64,000 nucleotides of DNA, from contig CAUHML010000004.1 in the NCBI GenBank assembly GCA_959606905.1, forward strand, positions 53,463 through 117,462, in the 5' to 3' direction. Positions 26,726-35,666 of this stretch are shown in pieces. Origin of the DNA: an uncultured Bacteroides sp. GTDB taxonomy: Bacteria > Bacteroidota > Bacteroidia > Bacteroidales > Bacteroidaceae. A program made the translations under genes and the position numbers. The notes beneath the pieces were generated by a model, which worked only from the letters and a program-made list of their open reading frames with translations, made no database searches and was not told the DNA's origin. The number at the start of each line of letters is the position of its first letter. The first letter of the stretch is position 1.

Positions 26726-27229
26726 TTAATCTTCCGCTTCGACCTCTTTGGTTTTCAAGCCGATTTCCTCTTGTGCGCCTTCACATTCAGCCTTGGAGGA
26801 AAGATAGAAAGCCAGCTTCACATCACCGTTCTTATCTACATGTTCAATAGTAGCTTTCACCATGACCCTGGTTTGCGTCACACCGTCCTTAAAACGTAAC
26901 TGACCTTTTTCCTCATCCGTCAGATTTCCTTCGGTAGAGACTTCGGCTTTTTCATAACGAAGTTCGGCTTTCACCGCTTCGTCATTCTGAAGTTTAAAGG
27001 TTTTAAGTTCAGCTCCATTCCCATCCAAGAGCAAAAAAGCATTCACCTTATCCCCTACCTTTAAAGCCGGCAGATTATCTTTCTGATTAGTATAGTCTTC
27101 CCCTTTAGAATCCTCACTGTCCGGATCAGTATTTACATACAGTCTTTCTATCGTGATAACAGGACTCTCCCCACTATCGGAACAAGCACCTAAAAACAAA
27201 GGTAGCAACAATAATACTCTCTTTTTCAT
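26726..27229 (-). CDS. Small secreted lipoprotein, unknown function
   Basis: A protein of 167 residues with a clear lipoprotein signal (L-F-L-G-A-C, Cys about 16, followed by S-D-S-G-E-S). The mature part is acidic, with L-K-V-G-D-K-V-N-A-F-L-L-L-D-G-N-G-A-E-L near 57-76 and an acidic C-terminus. No enzyme motif is seen and I do not recognise a family. It has its own well-spaced promoter and is convergent with pgi. Confidence 0.7.
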   Translation of the reverse strand: MKKRVLLLLPLFLGACSDSGESPVITIERLYVNTDPDSEDSKGEDYTNQKDNLPALKVGDKVNAFLLLDGNGAELKTFKLQNDEAVKAELRYEKAEVSTEGNLTDEEKGQLRFKDGVTQTRVMVKATIEHVDKNGDVKLAFYLSSKAECEGAQEEIGLKTKEVEAED

Positions 27230-27253
27230 GCTATCATTGAGTTTATAATGCTA

Positions 27254-27284
27254 CAAAAATACACATAATCTTCTAAATGACAAA
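27254..27284 (-). promoter_or_regulatory. Promoter of the small lipoprotein gene
   Basis: On the minus strand TTTG (27284-27281) and TATTTTTG (27261-27254) are spaced by 19 bases, which matches the consensus well. The leader would be about 18 bases. Confidence 0.7.
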
Positions 27285-27361
27285 TAATTGGATACTTTAT
27301 TGCTCAAAGAGCCCGCTTGCAACTATCCGTCCGTTTTGTCTTATCTCTCATTTTTTATAGT

Positions 27362-27369
27362 TATCTTTG
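27362..27369 (+). promoter_or_regulatory. -7 element of the HAD-fkp operon
   Basis: TATCTTTG on the plus strand. A TTTG at 27335-27338 lies 23 bases upstream, slightly more than optimal. The leader to 27436 is about 60 bases. Confidence 0.6.
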
Positions 27370-27435
27370 CCTCGTATATGTTTCGAAATAAGAAGATTAA
27401 ACTCTAAACAGATAATGGTTCACTATTTATAAAGT

Positions 27436-28110
27436 ATGAAGAAAAAACTGAAAGCCGTCCTGTTCGATATGGACGGCGTGCTTTTTAATTCCATGCCCTA
27501 TCATTCCGAAGCCTGGCATAAGGTGATGAAATCACACGGGCTTACTCTTAGCCGTGAAGAAGCCTATATGCACGAAGGACGGACAGGGGCTGCCACTATT
27601 AATATTGTATTTCAGCGTGAACTGGGAAGGGAGGCCACGCAGGAAGAAATAGAAAGTATATATCAGGAGAAAAGTGTCTTATTCAACTCGTATGCAGAAG
27701 CTGAACGTATGCCCGGCGCATGGGAACTGTTGCAAAAAGTAAAAGGTGAAGGACTCACTCCAATGGTGGTAACAGGTTCCGGACAACTTTCATTACTCGA
27801 ACGGTTGGAGCATAACTTTCCGGGAATGTTTCACAAAGAACTAATGGTTACGGCATTCGATGTCAAATACGGAAAGCCAAACCCGGAACCGTATCTTATG
27901 GCCCTGAAAAAAGGTGGTCTGAAAGCCGATGAAGCGGTGGTAGTGGAGAACGCACCTCTCGGGGTGGAAGCCGGACACAAAGCCGGCATTTTCACAATCG
28001 CTGTGAACACGGGACCTCTGGACGGACAGGTATTGCTGGACTCCGGAGCCGATTTATTACTACCGTCCATGCAAGCGCTCTGTGAAGCTTGGGATGGACT
28101 TGATTTATAG
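27436..28110 (+). CDS. HAD-superfamily hydrolase (beta-phosphoglucomutase-like)
   Basis: A protein of 224 residues. Motif I D-M-D-G-V-L (residues about 11-16) with nucleophile Asp, a helical cap, motif II V-V-T-G-S-G near 112, motif III Lys in G-K-P-N-P-E-P-Y, and motif IV V-V-E-N-A-P-L-G-V-E-A-G (Glu-Asn in place of Asp-Asp or Glu-Asp). Subfamily members act on small sugar phosphates. It is 30 bases upstream of fkp, so a sugar-phosphate role is likely; the substrate is not known. Confidence 0.85.
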   Translation: MKKKLKAVLFDMDGVLFNSMPYHSEAWHKVMKSHGLTLSREEAYMHEGRTGAATINIVFQRELGREATQEEIESIYQEKSVLFNSYAEAERMPGAWELLQKVKGEGLTPMVVTGSGQLSLLERLEHNFPGMFHKELMVTAFDVKYGKPNPEPYLMALKKGGLKADEAVVVENAPLGVEAGHKAGIFTIAVNTGPLDGQVLLDSGADLLLPSMQALCEAWDGLDL

Positions 28111-28140
28111 AAATTCTAACCAACAAACGACGATTCTATC

Positions 28141-30993
28141 ATGCAAAAGTTATTATCTTTACCCCCAAACCTGATCCACTGTTTTCACGAACTGGAAGAA
28201 GTTAATCATAACGAATGGTTTTGTACATCCGATCCCATAGGCAGCAAGCTTGGCTCCGGAGGCGGAACAACCTGGCTCTTGCAAGCCTGCCACCAGGCAT
28301 TTGCCCCACAAGAGTCTTTCAATGATTGGATAGGACGCGAAAAAAGGATATTACTTCATGCAGGAGGACAAAGCCGCCGCTTACCCAGTTACGGACCTTC
28401 CGGTAAGATACTGACCCCTATCCCGATCTTCAGTTGGGAAAGAGGACAAAGACTGGGACAGAACCTGCTGTCTTTGCAACTCCCGTTATACGAAAGAATC
28501 ATGCAGCAAGCGCCGGCCGGCATGAATACATTGATAGCCAGTGGAGATGTATATATCCGTTCGGAAAAACCTTTGCAGGACATCCCCAATGTGGACGTCG
28601 TATGCTACGGCTTATGGGTAAATCCTTCTTTGGCCACTCATCACGGAGTTTTTGTCTCCGACCGGGAAAGCCCTGAAGTACTCGACTTCATGTTACAGAA
28701 GCCCTCTCTGGAAGAATTGGAAGGTTTATCCAAGACTCACCTTTTCCTAATGGACATCGGCATCTGGATTTTAAGTGACCGTGCCGTAGAGGTCTTAATG
28801 AAGCGCTCGCTCAAGGAAGGAACGAATGACATCAATTACTATGACTTATATTCCGACTATGGGCTGGCTTTGGGAGAACATCCCAAGACGGAAGATGAAG
28901 AAGTCAACCAACTATCCGTAGCCATATTACCGTTACCCGGCGGCGAATTTTACCATTTCGGTACAAGTCATGAACTGATTTCTTCTACGCTAGCCATACA
29001 GGACAAGGTACGTGACCAAAGAAAGATCATGCACCGGAAAGTAAAACCGAATCCGGCAATCTTTATCCAGAACTCCAGTACACAAGTCTCCCTCTGTGCA
29101 GATAACGCTAACCTATGGATTGAAAACAGCCATGTAGGGGAAGGCTGGCATCTCGGATCACGCCAGATAATCACAGGTATTCCCGAAAATCAATGGAATA
29201 TAAATCTGCCGGACGGTATCTGTATTGACGTGGTTCCTTTTGGCGACAACGCATTCGTTGCACGTCCTTACGGATTGGATGATGTATTCAAAGGGGCACT
29301 GAAAAATGAAACGACCACATATCTCAATATCCCTTTTTCACAGTGGATGCAGGAAAGAGCCCTTACTTGGGAAGACATAAATGGACGCACGGACGATTTA
29401 CAGTCTGCTTCCATTTTCCCGGTAACAGCTTCCGTAGAAGATTTGGGTATATTGATACGTTGGATGATCTCCGAACCCCAACTGGAAGAAGGAAAACAAC
29501 TTTGGCTAAAAGCAGAAAAAGTCTCTGCCGACGAAATATCCGCACGCGCGAATCTGAAACGACTGTATGAGCAGCGTAGCGCTTATCGCCGGAGCAACTG
29601 GAAAGGGCTGGCCGACAATTACGAAAAGAGTGTATTCTATCAACTCGATTTGCAGGATGCTGCCAAAGAATTTGTCCGCTTTGATTTAGCCACGCCTGAC
29701 ATATTAAAAGAAGACGCCGCGCCAATGGTCAGAATCCACAACCGGATGCTACGGGGACGTATCATGAAGCTACACGGCGACAGTAACTATAAAGAAGAAG
29801 AACAATCGGCATTCCAACTTCTTCGCGACGGATTATTGGGAGCTATGCCCAGCCGGAAGAACCAGCCCCGTCTCGATGTATATTCGGACCAGATTGTATG
29901 GGGACGTAGCCCCGTCCGCATCGACCTGGCAGGAGGGTGGACAGATACCCCTCCCTACTCTCTCTATTCGGGAGGAAGTGTTGTCAACCTGGCTATCGAA
30001 TTGAACGGACAGCCACCCTTGCAAGTATATGTGAAACCATGTAAAGAGTATCACATCGTACTTCGCTCCATTGATATGGGTGCTGTGGAAATCATAGAAA
30101 ACTATGAAGAACTGCAAGACTACAAGAAAGTCGGTTCTCCTTTCTCTATTCCCAAAGCGGCCCTTACTTTAGCCGGATTTGCACCGGAATTTTCCGCCGA
30201 GAACTACGCTTCGCTGGAAGAACATCTGAAAGCCTTCGGCGCAGGACTCGAAATTACCTTATTAGCGGCAATTCCTGCGGGTTCGGGGTTAGGAACCAGT
30301 TCCATTCTGGCTTCCACCGTTCTCGGAGCTATCAATGATTTCTGCGGACTGGCATGGGATAGAAACGATATTTGCAGTTATACATTGGCATTAGAGCAGT
30401 TGCTGACCACCGGCGGTGGTTGGCAGGATCAATATGGCGGTGTTTTTCCCGGTGTCAAGTTGCTTCAGTCCGAAGCCGGTTTCGAACAGAATCCTTTAGT
30501 ACGCTGGCTGCCCGACCAACTATTCACCCATCCCGACTATCGCGACTGCCATTTGCTTTACTACACAGGCATCACCCGTACAGCGAAAGGAATATTAGCT
30601 GAAATCGTCAGCTCCATGTTCCTCAATTCCGGTCCGCACCTCAGCTTATTAGCCGAGATGAAAGTACACGCAACAGACATGAGCGAGGCTATTCTACGTG
30701 GTAATTTCGAGAACTTCGCCGGTCTGATTAATAAAACCTGGGCACAAAACCAGGCGCTGGACAGCGGCACAAACCCTCCGGCGGTAGCAGCCATTATCGA
30801 GACAATCAAAGACTATACATTAGGATATAAATTACCCGGTGCAGGAGGCGGCGGTTATTTATATATGGTAGCTAAAGACCCGCAAGCCGCAGGACAGATA
30901 CGACGGATACTGACAGAGCATGCTCCTAATCCACGAGCACGTTTTGTTGATATGACTCTTTCCGACAAAGGGCTGCAAGTTTCACGAAGCTAA
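28141..30993 (+). CDS. fkp: Bifunctional L-fucokinase / GDP-L-fucose pyrophosphorylase Fkp
   Basis: A protein of 950 residues, the length known for Bacteroides Fkp. The N-terminal half is a fucose-1-phosphate guanylyltransferase, with L-H-A-G-G-Q-S-R-R-L-P near 77-87. The C-terminal part (about 585-950) is a GHMP kinase: R-I-D-L-A-G-G-W-T-D-T-P, ATP loop I-P-A-G-S-G-L-G-T-S-S near 710 and K-L-P-G-A-G-G-G-G near 900. Fkp converts host-derived L-fucose to GDP-L-fucose for capsule and glycoprotein fucosylation. It sits next to, but is oriented away from and insulated from, the polysaccharide locus. Confidence 0.95.
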   Translation: MQKLLSLPPNLIHCFHELEEVNHNEWFCTSDPIGSKLGSGGGTTWLLQACHQAFAPQESFNDWIGREKRILLHAGGQSRRLPSYGPSGKILTPIPIFSWERGQRLGQNLLSLQLPLYERIMQQAPAGMNTLIASGDVYIRSEKPLQDIPNVDVVCYGLWVNPSLATHHGVFVSDRESPEVLDFMLQKPSLEELEGLSKTHLFLMDIGIWILSDRAVEVLMKRSLKEGTNDINYYDLYSDYGLALGEHPKTEDEEVNQLSVAILPLPGGEFYHFGTSHELISSTLAIQDKVRDQRKIMHRKVKPNPAIFIQNSSTQVSLCADNANLWIENSHVGEGWHLGSRQIITGIPENQWNINLPDGICIDVVPFGDNAFVARPYGLDDVFKGALKNETTTYLNIPFSQWMQERALTWEDINGRTDDLQSASIFPVTASVEDLGILIRWMISEPQLEEGKQLWLKAEKVSADEISARANLKRLYEQRSAYRRSNWKGLADNYEKSVFYQLDLQDAAKEFVRFDLATPDILKEDAAPMVRIHNRMLRGRIMKLHGDSNYKEEEQSAFQLLRDGLLGAMPSRKNQPRLDVYSDQIVWGRSPVRIDLAGGWTDTPPYSLYSGGSVVNLAIELNGQPPLQVYVKPCKEYHIVLRSIDMGAVEIIENYEELQDYKKVGSPFSIPKAALTLAGFAPEFSAENYASLEEHLKAFGAGLEITLLAAIPAGSGLGTSSILASTVLGAINDFCGLAWDRNDICSYTLALEQLLTTGGGWQDQYGGVFPGVKLLQSEAGFEQNPLVRWLPDQLFTHPDYRDCHLLYYTGITRTAKGILAEIVSSMFLNSGPHLSLLAEMKVHATDMSEAILRGNFENFAGLINKTWAQNQALDSGTNPPAVAAIIETIKDYTLGYKLPGAGGGGYLYMVAKDPQAAGQIRRILTEHAPNPRARFVDMTLSDKGLQVSRS

Positions 30994-30997
30994 TAAA

Positions 30998-31040
30998 AGA
31001 ATAGAGGTTGTGTCAGCATTTTTGACACAACCTCTATTCT
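30998..31040. terminator. Intrinsic terminator after fkp
   Basis: A perfect 18-bp stem, AGAATAGAGGTTGTGTCA and its complement, with an eight-base loop and T run on both sides. It can work in both directions. Confidence 0.9.
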
Positions 31041-31065
31041 TTTAAATGTAATTATTTTATAAAAA

Positions 31066-31099
31066 ATATATCAACGATCTTCACAGACAGTTGATATAT
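31066..31099 (-). terminator. Minus-strand terminator, third in series after the polysaccharide locus
   Basis: ATATATCAAC pairs with GTTGATATAT (10 bp) and on the minus strand is followed directly by TTTTTTAT. Confidence 0.65.
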
Positions 31100-31112
31100 G
31101 GGGTAAAAAAAG

Positions 31113-31136
31113 CATATCGGAAATCAAACCGATATG
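31113..31136 (-). terminator. Minus-strand intrinsic terminator of the polysaccharide locus
   Basis: CATATCGG pairs with CCGATATG around an eight-base loop, followed on the minus strand by CTTTTTTTACC: the best-formed terminator after the last gene of the locus. Confidence 0.75.
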
Positions 31137-31144
31137 AAAGTGTC

Positions 31145-31176
31145 GGTTAAGATATACCGCTGTATTCTTCTTAACC
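31145..31176. repeat. Hairpin between the tandem terminators
   Basis: GGTTAAG and CTTAACC form a 7-bp stem with an 18-base loop. No T run follows on either strand, so its role is unclear. Confidence 0.4.
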
Positions 31177-31186
31177 AACGAAAAAT

Positions 31187-31226
31187 GTAGGGTTCTTCAT
31201 CTTATAGTATGAAGTTAGGGACCTAC
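31187..31226 (-). terminator. Minus-strand hairpin, first after the polysaccharide locus
   Basis: GTAGG/CCTAC with inner CTTCAT/ATGAAG pairing, followed on the minus strand by ATTTTTCG. It is 70 bases after the last stop codon; imperfect stem, so weaker than the next one. Confidence 0.5.
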
Positions 31227-31296
31227 ATATAGCAATTCAATATAAAATGTAACATATAATACTAATATTCAGATCAATATGCTATTTAAGGACTAT

Positions 31297-31923
31297 TTAA
31301 GAAGATAGCTTCTCATATAACATAACTGCTTTTATCAACTGTAGATTCTCCCTGCAAAACCAAGGAAAGTCAACACAACGGAAATCAACACGATATTCAT
31401 TAAGCAGATCGTAAAAGCGAATATCCTGTATCAACTCACGAACTGAAATGAACAGAAGCAAATACTTCTTCCTTTTACAATAAAACAATGCTTTCTGCAG
31501 TTCTGCATAGGCAATATTTTCTCCTGTTTTACATTCTGAGGTTTCTTCATCACAAAAAGACAATTGAATCTTTAACGAATTATTCCGTTCCAAATATTCA
31601 GTCAATCGTTCTTGTACTACAGGAGAGGAAGTATTACCATATAATACAACATCTTTATATTCCATATCCGATATTTCCCCAGAAGGAGTGCTTTTCAAGT
31701 CAGAACACAACATATTATATTCTTTAAAGAGGTTTTGTTTCGTAGGTCTTCGTAATTTTTCAACAGAATAGAAAGCATACCTGAATACAAAATGTGTCCC
31801 CCGCTTCTCTATTGTTTCCTGTTCTGAGAAAAAAGCATGTAAACGCCTTTTATTGGTTTGAAGAGATTGCTTGGGAATATCTTCAAGCGTATCTGTGATA
31901 TATTCGACTACCGTCTTTTTCAT
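31297..31923 (-). CDS. Serine-recombinase-like protein, apparently catalytically degenerate
   Basis: A protein of 208 residues. From about residue 90 it follows the pattern of a serine resolvase/invertase catalytic domain: V-V-L-Y-G-N-T-S-S (92-100) in place of Y-x-R-V-S, and S-F-C-D-E-E-T-S-E (122-130) in place of F-x-D-x-x-x-S-G. A-E-L-Q-K-A-L then K-Y-L-L-L-F-I-S-V-R-E-L-I-Q-D (154-167) stand at the D-R-L-x-R segment, and V-D-F-R-C-V-D-F-P (179-187) follows. A serine is kept (Ser99), but the Arg of Y-x-R-V-S is Asn and the D-R-L-x-R arginines are not intact. There is no C-terminal DNA-binding domain; instead about 90 unknown N-terminal residues. It is the last gene of the polysaccharide operon, 18 bases after the Wzc-like gene. 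The fold is my inference. Confidence 0.55.
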   Translation of the reverse strand: MKKTVVEYITDTLEDIPKQSLQTNKRRLHAFFSEQETIEKRGTHFVFRYAFYSVEKLRRPTKQNLFKEYNMLCSDLKSTPSGEISDMEYKDVVLYGNTSSPVVQERLTEYLERNNSLKIQLSFCDEETSECKTGENIAYAELQKALFYCKRKKYLLLFISVRELIQDIRFYDLLNEYRVDFRCVDFPWFCRENLQLIKAVMLYEKLSS

Positions 31924-31941
31924 ATATCACAGATTTATCTG

Positions 31942-34371
31942 TCACTTTTCTCCATATCCATAGCCGTAACCATAACGTTTACCATAACCGTAGTACTTAC
32001 CGTACTTGCCGTAGCCGTAGTAATAACCGTATTTTCTCTTTTTCAAGTCCACACCGTTGATTACGGTACACAGCTTAGACAACTTCTTCTCAATAGCCAA
32101 CTCATTGATCAATGTATATTCGGCTTTATGAGTATAGTCGGCACGACATACGTATACTGACAAGTCAGCCACACGACCTACCAATAAAGTATCGGTTACC
32201 ATACCGATAGGGGCAGTATCCATTATCACATAGTCGAAGTTCTGCTTCAAGATTTCTATGGCTTTATCCAGACCGTTACGAGCTAACAACTCCGTTGGAT
32301 TAGGAGGCACAGCACCACCCGGAAGAACAAACAGATTCTTATTGACATCAGAAGGTTGAACAAGTTCCATTAGATCCGTTTCAGGATTGGAAAGATACTG
32401 AGTAATGCCTTTCTCTTTATTGGAGAGATGGAATACTTTATTCAGTCCCGGCTTGCGAATATCGAGTCCGACAATCACGACCTTCTTTCCCAAAAGAGAA
32501 AGACTGATAGCCAGGTTTGCCGAAACAAACGATTTTCCTTCTCCACTGACTGTTGAGGTTACAAGGATAACCTTCTGATCATTATCGAGCATAAACTGAA
32601 GATTGGTACGAATATTACGGAAGGTTTCACTCATCAGATTATTCTTGTTCTCGAAGACAGCAATAGAGCCATTCTTATCATTCTTTTCGTCAGTCAATGG
32701 AATATCACCTATAATAGGAACACTCGTCAGTTTTTCTACGTCGGCACGACCTTCTATCTTGAATTTCGTCAGTTCAATCAGGTAAATGATGCCAACAGGA
32801 ATCCCAACACCCAACACCAATGCAATTAAATAAATCATAGAGCGTTTGGGAGATACCGGAGTATCATCAGCTATCGCTTCATCAATAATCTTCGCATTAT
32901 TTGCAGTAGCAGCTAACGCAATTGCGTTCTCTTCACGTTTCTGCAACAACATCAGATACAACCCTGCTTTAATTTCCTGCTGGCGGGCAATGCTTACATA
33001 AGCACGTTCCTGCCCCGGAGCGTTACTGATACGACGAGAGTAGCGGCTTGCCTCACGGTCCAGATTTGACTTGGTTATCATCAACCCCTGCAAAGTTCCT
33101 TCAAGAGTAGCCTGTACATTAGCTTTCATAGCACGAATACTCGTATCCAGATTCACAATAGCCGGGTTATTCTCTGTTGATGTACGTAGCAGACGTTTAC
33201 GTTCCACCAACATTTCATTATAACGTTCAATCGCACCAATCAAGGCAGCATCCTGTAAACCAACATTACTTGGTAATACTTCATATTCATTACCTTTCAA
33301 GTATTTACGCAAGTCATTCACCAGACTGATTTGAGTACGGTTCTCCACACTCTTCTTTTCATATTCAGCATTACCGGCTAAGGCTATCTGAGCTTCACTC
33401 GTCAAGTCCGTGATACCTGCGTCACGCTTAAAGGTTTCCAAATCCGCTTCTGTACTTCCCAGTTCTTTTGAAATAATACTAATACGTTCATCAATAAACT
33501 CAGCAGTCTTCTGGGCGATTTCGTTTTTATCATTATTCGTATTACGATTATACATCTCCAGTAATTGGTTGATAAAATCCTGTCCACACTGCAAACTGGA
33601 ATTTTTTAATGAAATCACAGCCACAGAAGTAGTCTTGGAGGTTGGCGCAATAGACAAGCTGCTGCAATACCCCTTTGCCACTCTCATCGGTTTGTTGATA
33701 GTCGCAGTTATATGACGTACGTTCTTCTCTAACCGAGGAACTTTCGTGCCATCCTGCAAAGTTACCGAATCAACATCTTGAAAGAAAGCCAATGTACCTT
33801 CATCAGTCGGGAAGATAGCAGGTAGTTTCTCAAAATGCTTCTGATATTCTTTCTCACCAACAGTCACATTCACATCTATACTTCCTTTAGGCTGCAGTAT
33901 CATTTCCACTACCATCGGAGAACTTAGTTTCTCAGCCTCCTGAGGTGTCAAACTTACTTGTACCGGAGATGTCTTGTATAAACTTTTAGCCGGAAACTCA
34001 TCCTCGTCTTTATAAGTTATATACAAGTTCAATTGATTAACAACTTCTTTTACAAGCGTTTTTGAGCGTAGGACTTCCAGCTCGTTATCAATGTTCTTAG
34101 AAGAAGTCATCAGACCACTTAATCCCATATCCTCCAATTCCGAAGAAACTCCCGAACCTCCTCCCTTCTTCTCATCTTTTATTAGAACGGTGGCTGAAAT
34201 ATTATAAATGGGAGTAGCCCAATGCAGATAAAACCATGCACCAACAAGGCAGAGCAACACTGTCCCTACAAACCAAGGCCAATGAATAATATATTTAAAA
34301 AGCAATGTCCGGAAATCTATTTGTTCTTCAGCCATTTGGCGTTCCTTCCCGTTTTGATTTTCTTCTTTCAT
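31942..34371 (-). CDS. wzc: Wzc-like polysaccharide co-polymerase / BY-type tyrosine kinase
   Basis: A protein of 809 residues. N-terminal Wzz domain with a membrane segment near 33-53, a coiled-coil periplasmic region (about 270-420), a G-N-V-R-type motif (P-G-Q-E-R-A-Y-V-S-I-A-R) near 460, and a second membrane segment near 512-532. A cytoplasmic kinase domain follows: Walker A S-G-E-G-K-S-F near 617, A-prime V-V-I-V-G-L-D-I-R-K-P near 640, and Walker B Y-V-I-M-D-T-A-P. The last 29 residues are almost only Tyr, Gly and Lys, with 13 tyrosines: the autophosphorylation tail. It controls chain length and export together with the Wza-like protein encoded just upstream (12 bases). Confidence 0.93.
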   Translation of the reverse strand: MKEENQNGKERQMAEEQIDFRTLLFKYIIHWPWFVGTVLLCLVGAWFYLHWATPIYNISATVLIKDEKKGGGSGVSSELEDMGLSGLMTSSKNIDNELEVLRSKTLVKEVVNQLNLYITYKDEDEFPAKSLYKTSPVQVSLTPQEAEKLSSPMVVEMILQPKGSIDVNVTVGEKEYQKHFEKLPAIFPTDEGTLAFFQDVDSVTLQDGTKVPRLEKNVRHITATINKPMRVAKGYCSSLSIAPTSKTTSVAVISLKNSSLQCGQDFINQLLEMYNRNTNNDKNEIAQKTAEFIDERISIISKELGSTEADLETFKRDAGITDLTSEAQIALAGNAEYEKKSVENRTQISLVNDLRKYLKGNEYEVLPSNVGLQDAALIGAIERYNEMLVERKRLLRTSTENNPAIVNLDTSIRAMKANVQATLEGTLQGLMITKSNLDREASRYSRRISNAPGQERAYVSIARQQEIKAGLYLMLLQKREENAIALAATANNAKIIDEAIADDTPVSPKRSMIYLIALVLGVGIPVGIIYLIELTKFKIEGRADVEKLTSVPIIGDIPLTDEKNDKNGSIAVFENKNNLMSETFRNIRTNLQFMLDNDQKVILVTSTVSGEGKSFVSANLAISLSLLGKKVVIVGLDIRKPGLNKVFHLSNKEKGITQYLSNPETDLMELVQPSDVNKNLFVLPGGAVPPNPTELLARNGLDKAIEILKQNFDYVIMDTAPIGMVTDTLLVGRVADLSVYVCRADYTHKAEYTLINELAIEKKLSKLCTVINGVDLKKRKYGYYYGYGKYGKYYGYGKRYGYGYGYGEK

Positions 34372-34383
34372 GACTCTTTCTTT

Positions 34384-35178
34384 TTATTTCAAGATGTTAA
34401 ACAACAAGCTGGCAATAGAAACAAGGATAGAAGTAGCAGAGAACCATAAACTTGTACTATTTCCCACGTCTGAATTTCGTGCTTTCGCCTTATTCGGAGT
34501 AACGTATATGATATCATTCTGCTGCAGATAATAATAAGGGGAAAGGATTGTCTCAGCTTTATTCAGATCCAATGGAATTATTTCCTGCTTGCCATTAGCA
34601 TTCTCCCGTATTAGTTTTACATCATCACGCAGACCATAGACAGTCATATCACCTGCCATAGCCAAAGCTTCCAGGATATTCACTTTTTCATTGGAAATCG
34701 TGAATGTACCGGGACGGGCAACTTCTCCGATCACAGAAATCTTATAATTTACCATACGTACTGTTACAATAGGAGTTTCAGTAATATAAGGTTTCAGTTT
34801 CTCAACGATCATTTGTTCGGTTGCCTTCTTGGTTAGGCCACCAACATGAAGTTCACCCAATACGGGGAAGTTGATATTACCGTCGTTATCCACTAGGTAC
34901 TGTTGAAGGACAGGCTGGCTAGTTGTATAGTTCAAAGCGGCGTTATTCTGTGTGGCCACTGTTAAGTTGAAAGGTGCCGCCAATTCAGGACTGGTACATG
35001 ACACTACAATAGTCAATAAGTCTTTTGGCATAATTTTTGCATCATACAACTGTTCGTTCTGAGTACTATACAGTACGACTTCCGCATCCTGCAGGTAAGG
35101 TACTTTTTTGTAGGACTGACAAGCTGTCAACAAAAATACTGCCAATACGTAATATCCTAGTTGTTTCATTCTCTTCAT
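34384..35178 (-). CDS. wza: Wza-like polysaccharide export lipoprotein
   Basis: A protein of 264 residues from the ATG at 35178. An upstream in-frame ATG at 35223 would add 15 residues before the signal peptide, so the later start is preferred. Lipobox F-L-L-T-A-C. A Poly_export domain follows (Y-D-A-K-I-M-P-K-D-L-L-T-I-V-V), then SLBB-type repeats (V-R-M-V-N-Y-K-I-S-V-I-G-E-V-A-R-P-G-T-F) and a hydrophobic C-terminal segment. It forms the outer-membrane exit channel for the polysaccharide and pairs with the Wzc-like kinase. Confidence 0.9.
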   Translation of the reverse strand: MKRMKQLGYYVLAVFLLTACQSYKKVPYLQDAEVVLYSTQNEQLYDAKIMPKDLLTIVVSCTSPELAAPFNLTVATQNNAALNYTTSQPVLQQYLVDNDGNINFPVLGELHVGGLTKKATEQMIVEKLKPYITETPIVTVRMVNYKISVIGEVARPGTFTISNEKVNILEALAMAGDMTVYGLRDDVKLIRENANGKQEIIPLDLNKAETILSPYYYLQQNDIIYVTPNKAKARNSDVGNSTSLWFSATSILVSIASLLFNILK

Positions 35179-35232
35179 ATATTTCTTTCTATTGTTTTTT
35201 ATTCTATCTTCATTAAAACTCAATCATTTTTA

Positions 35233-35661
35233 TCAATCATCTCTCCTATATGCCCCATCTTTTGCTTCAAATATAACAGAAGGTTCTATAACATTTATTG
35301 TATGCCATGCCCCTGCAGGTATTTGGATACCAAATTTACCTTCTGCAGGAGATAGTATTTGACGTGAAACTTCTCTAAAACTTTTTTGTCTTATCATATC
35401 ATCACAACAGGAAGTTACCTCATGAACGTATCCATTCACTTCTTCATAGATGATTTCTTCTAATTTACCAACAAGACATATTACAGTTTCTGCCGTCTTT
35501 TCATGTCGATGAATAGGCACCTCTGTTCCTGGCTGCAAAGCGTTGAGCATACGTTGGCTGGTATCGGCAGATGAAGTACGCAAGTCGAAGTTTTGACGTA
35601 AACGTGGATTCTCCATAGCCTGTTCTAATAATTTTCCCAAAAATTCTTTATCAAAATCCAT
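35233..35661 (-). CDS. wbuC: WbuC-family cupin protein
   Basis: A protein of 142 residues. A single cupin fold: P-I-H-R-H-E-K-T-A-E-T-V-I near 49-61 supplies the His/Glu metal-binding set, and I-P-A-G-A-W-H-T-I-N near 115 gives the last His. It matches WbuC of E. coli O-antigen clusters, which follows fnlABC-wbuB; here fnlABC and a WbuB-like gene are in the same locus. Its biochemical role is not established. Confidence 0.85.
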   Translation of the reverse strand: MDFDKEFLGKLLEQAMENPRLRQNFDLRTSSADTSQRMLNALQPGTEVPIHRHEKTAETVICLVGKLEEIIYEEVNGYVHEVTSCCDDMIRQKSFREVSRQILSPAEGKFGIQIPAGAWHTINVIEPSVIFEAKDGAYRRDD

Positions 35662-35666
35662 AACTA

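Noticed and set aside
31066..31226. Cluster of hairpins considered as a small regulatory RNA
   Set aside because: Three of the four have T runs on the minus strand in line with the end of the polysaccharide operon, so tandem terminators are the simpler reading.
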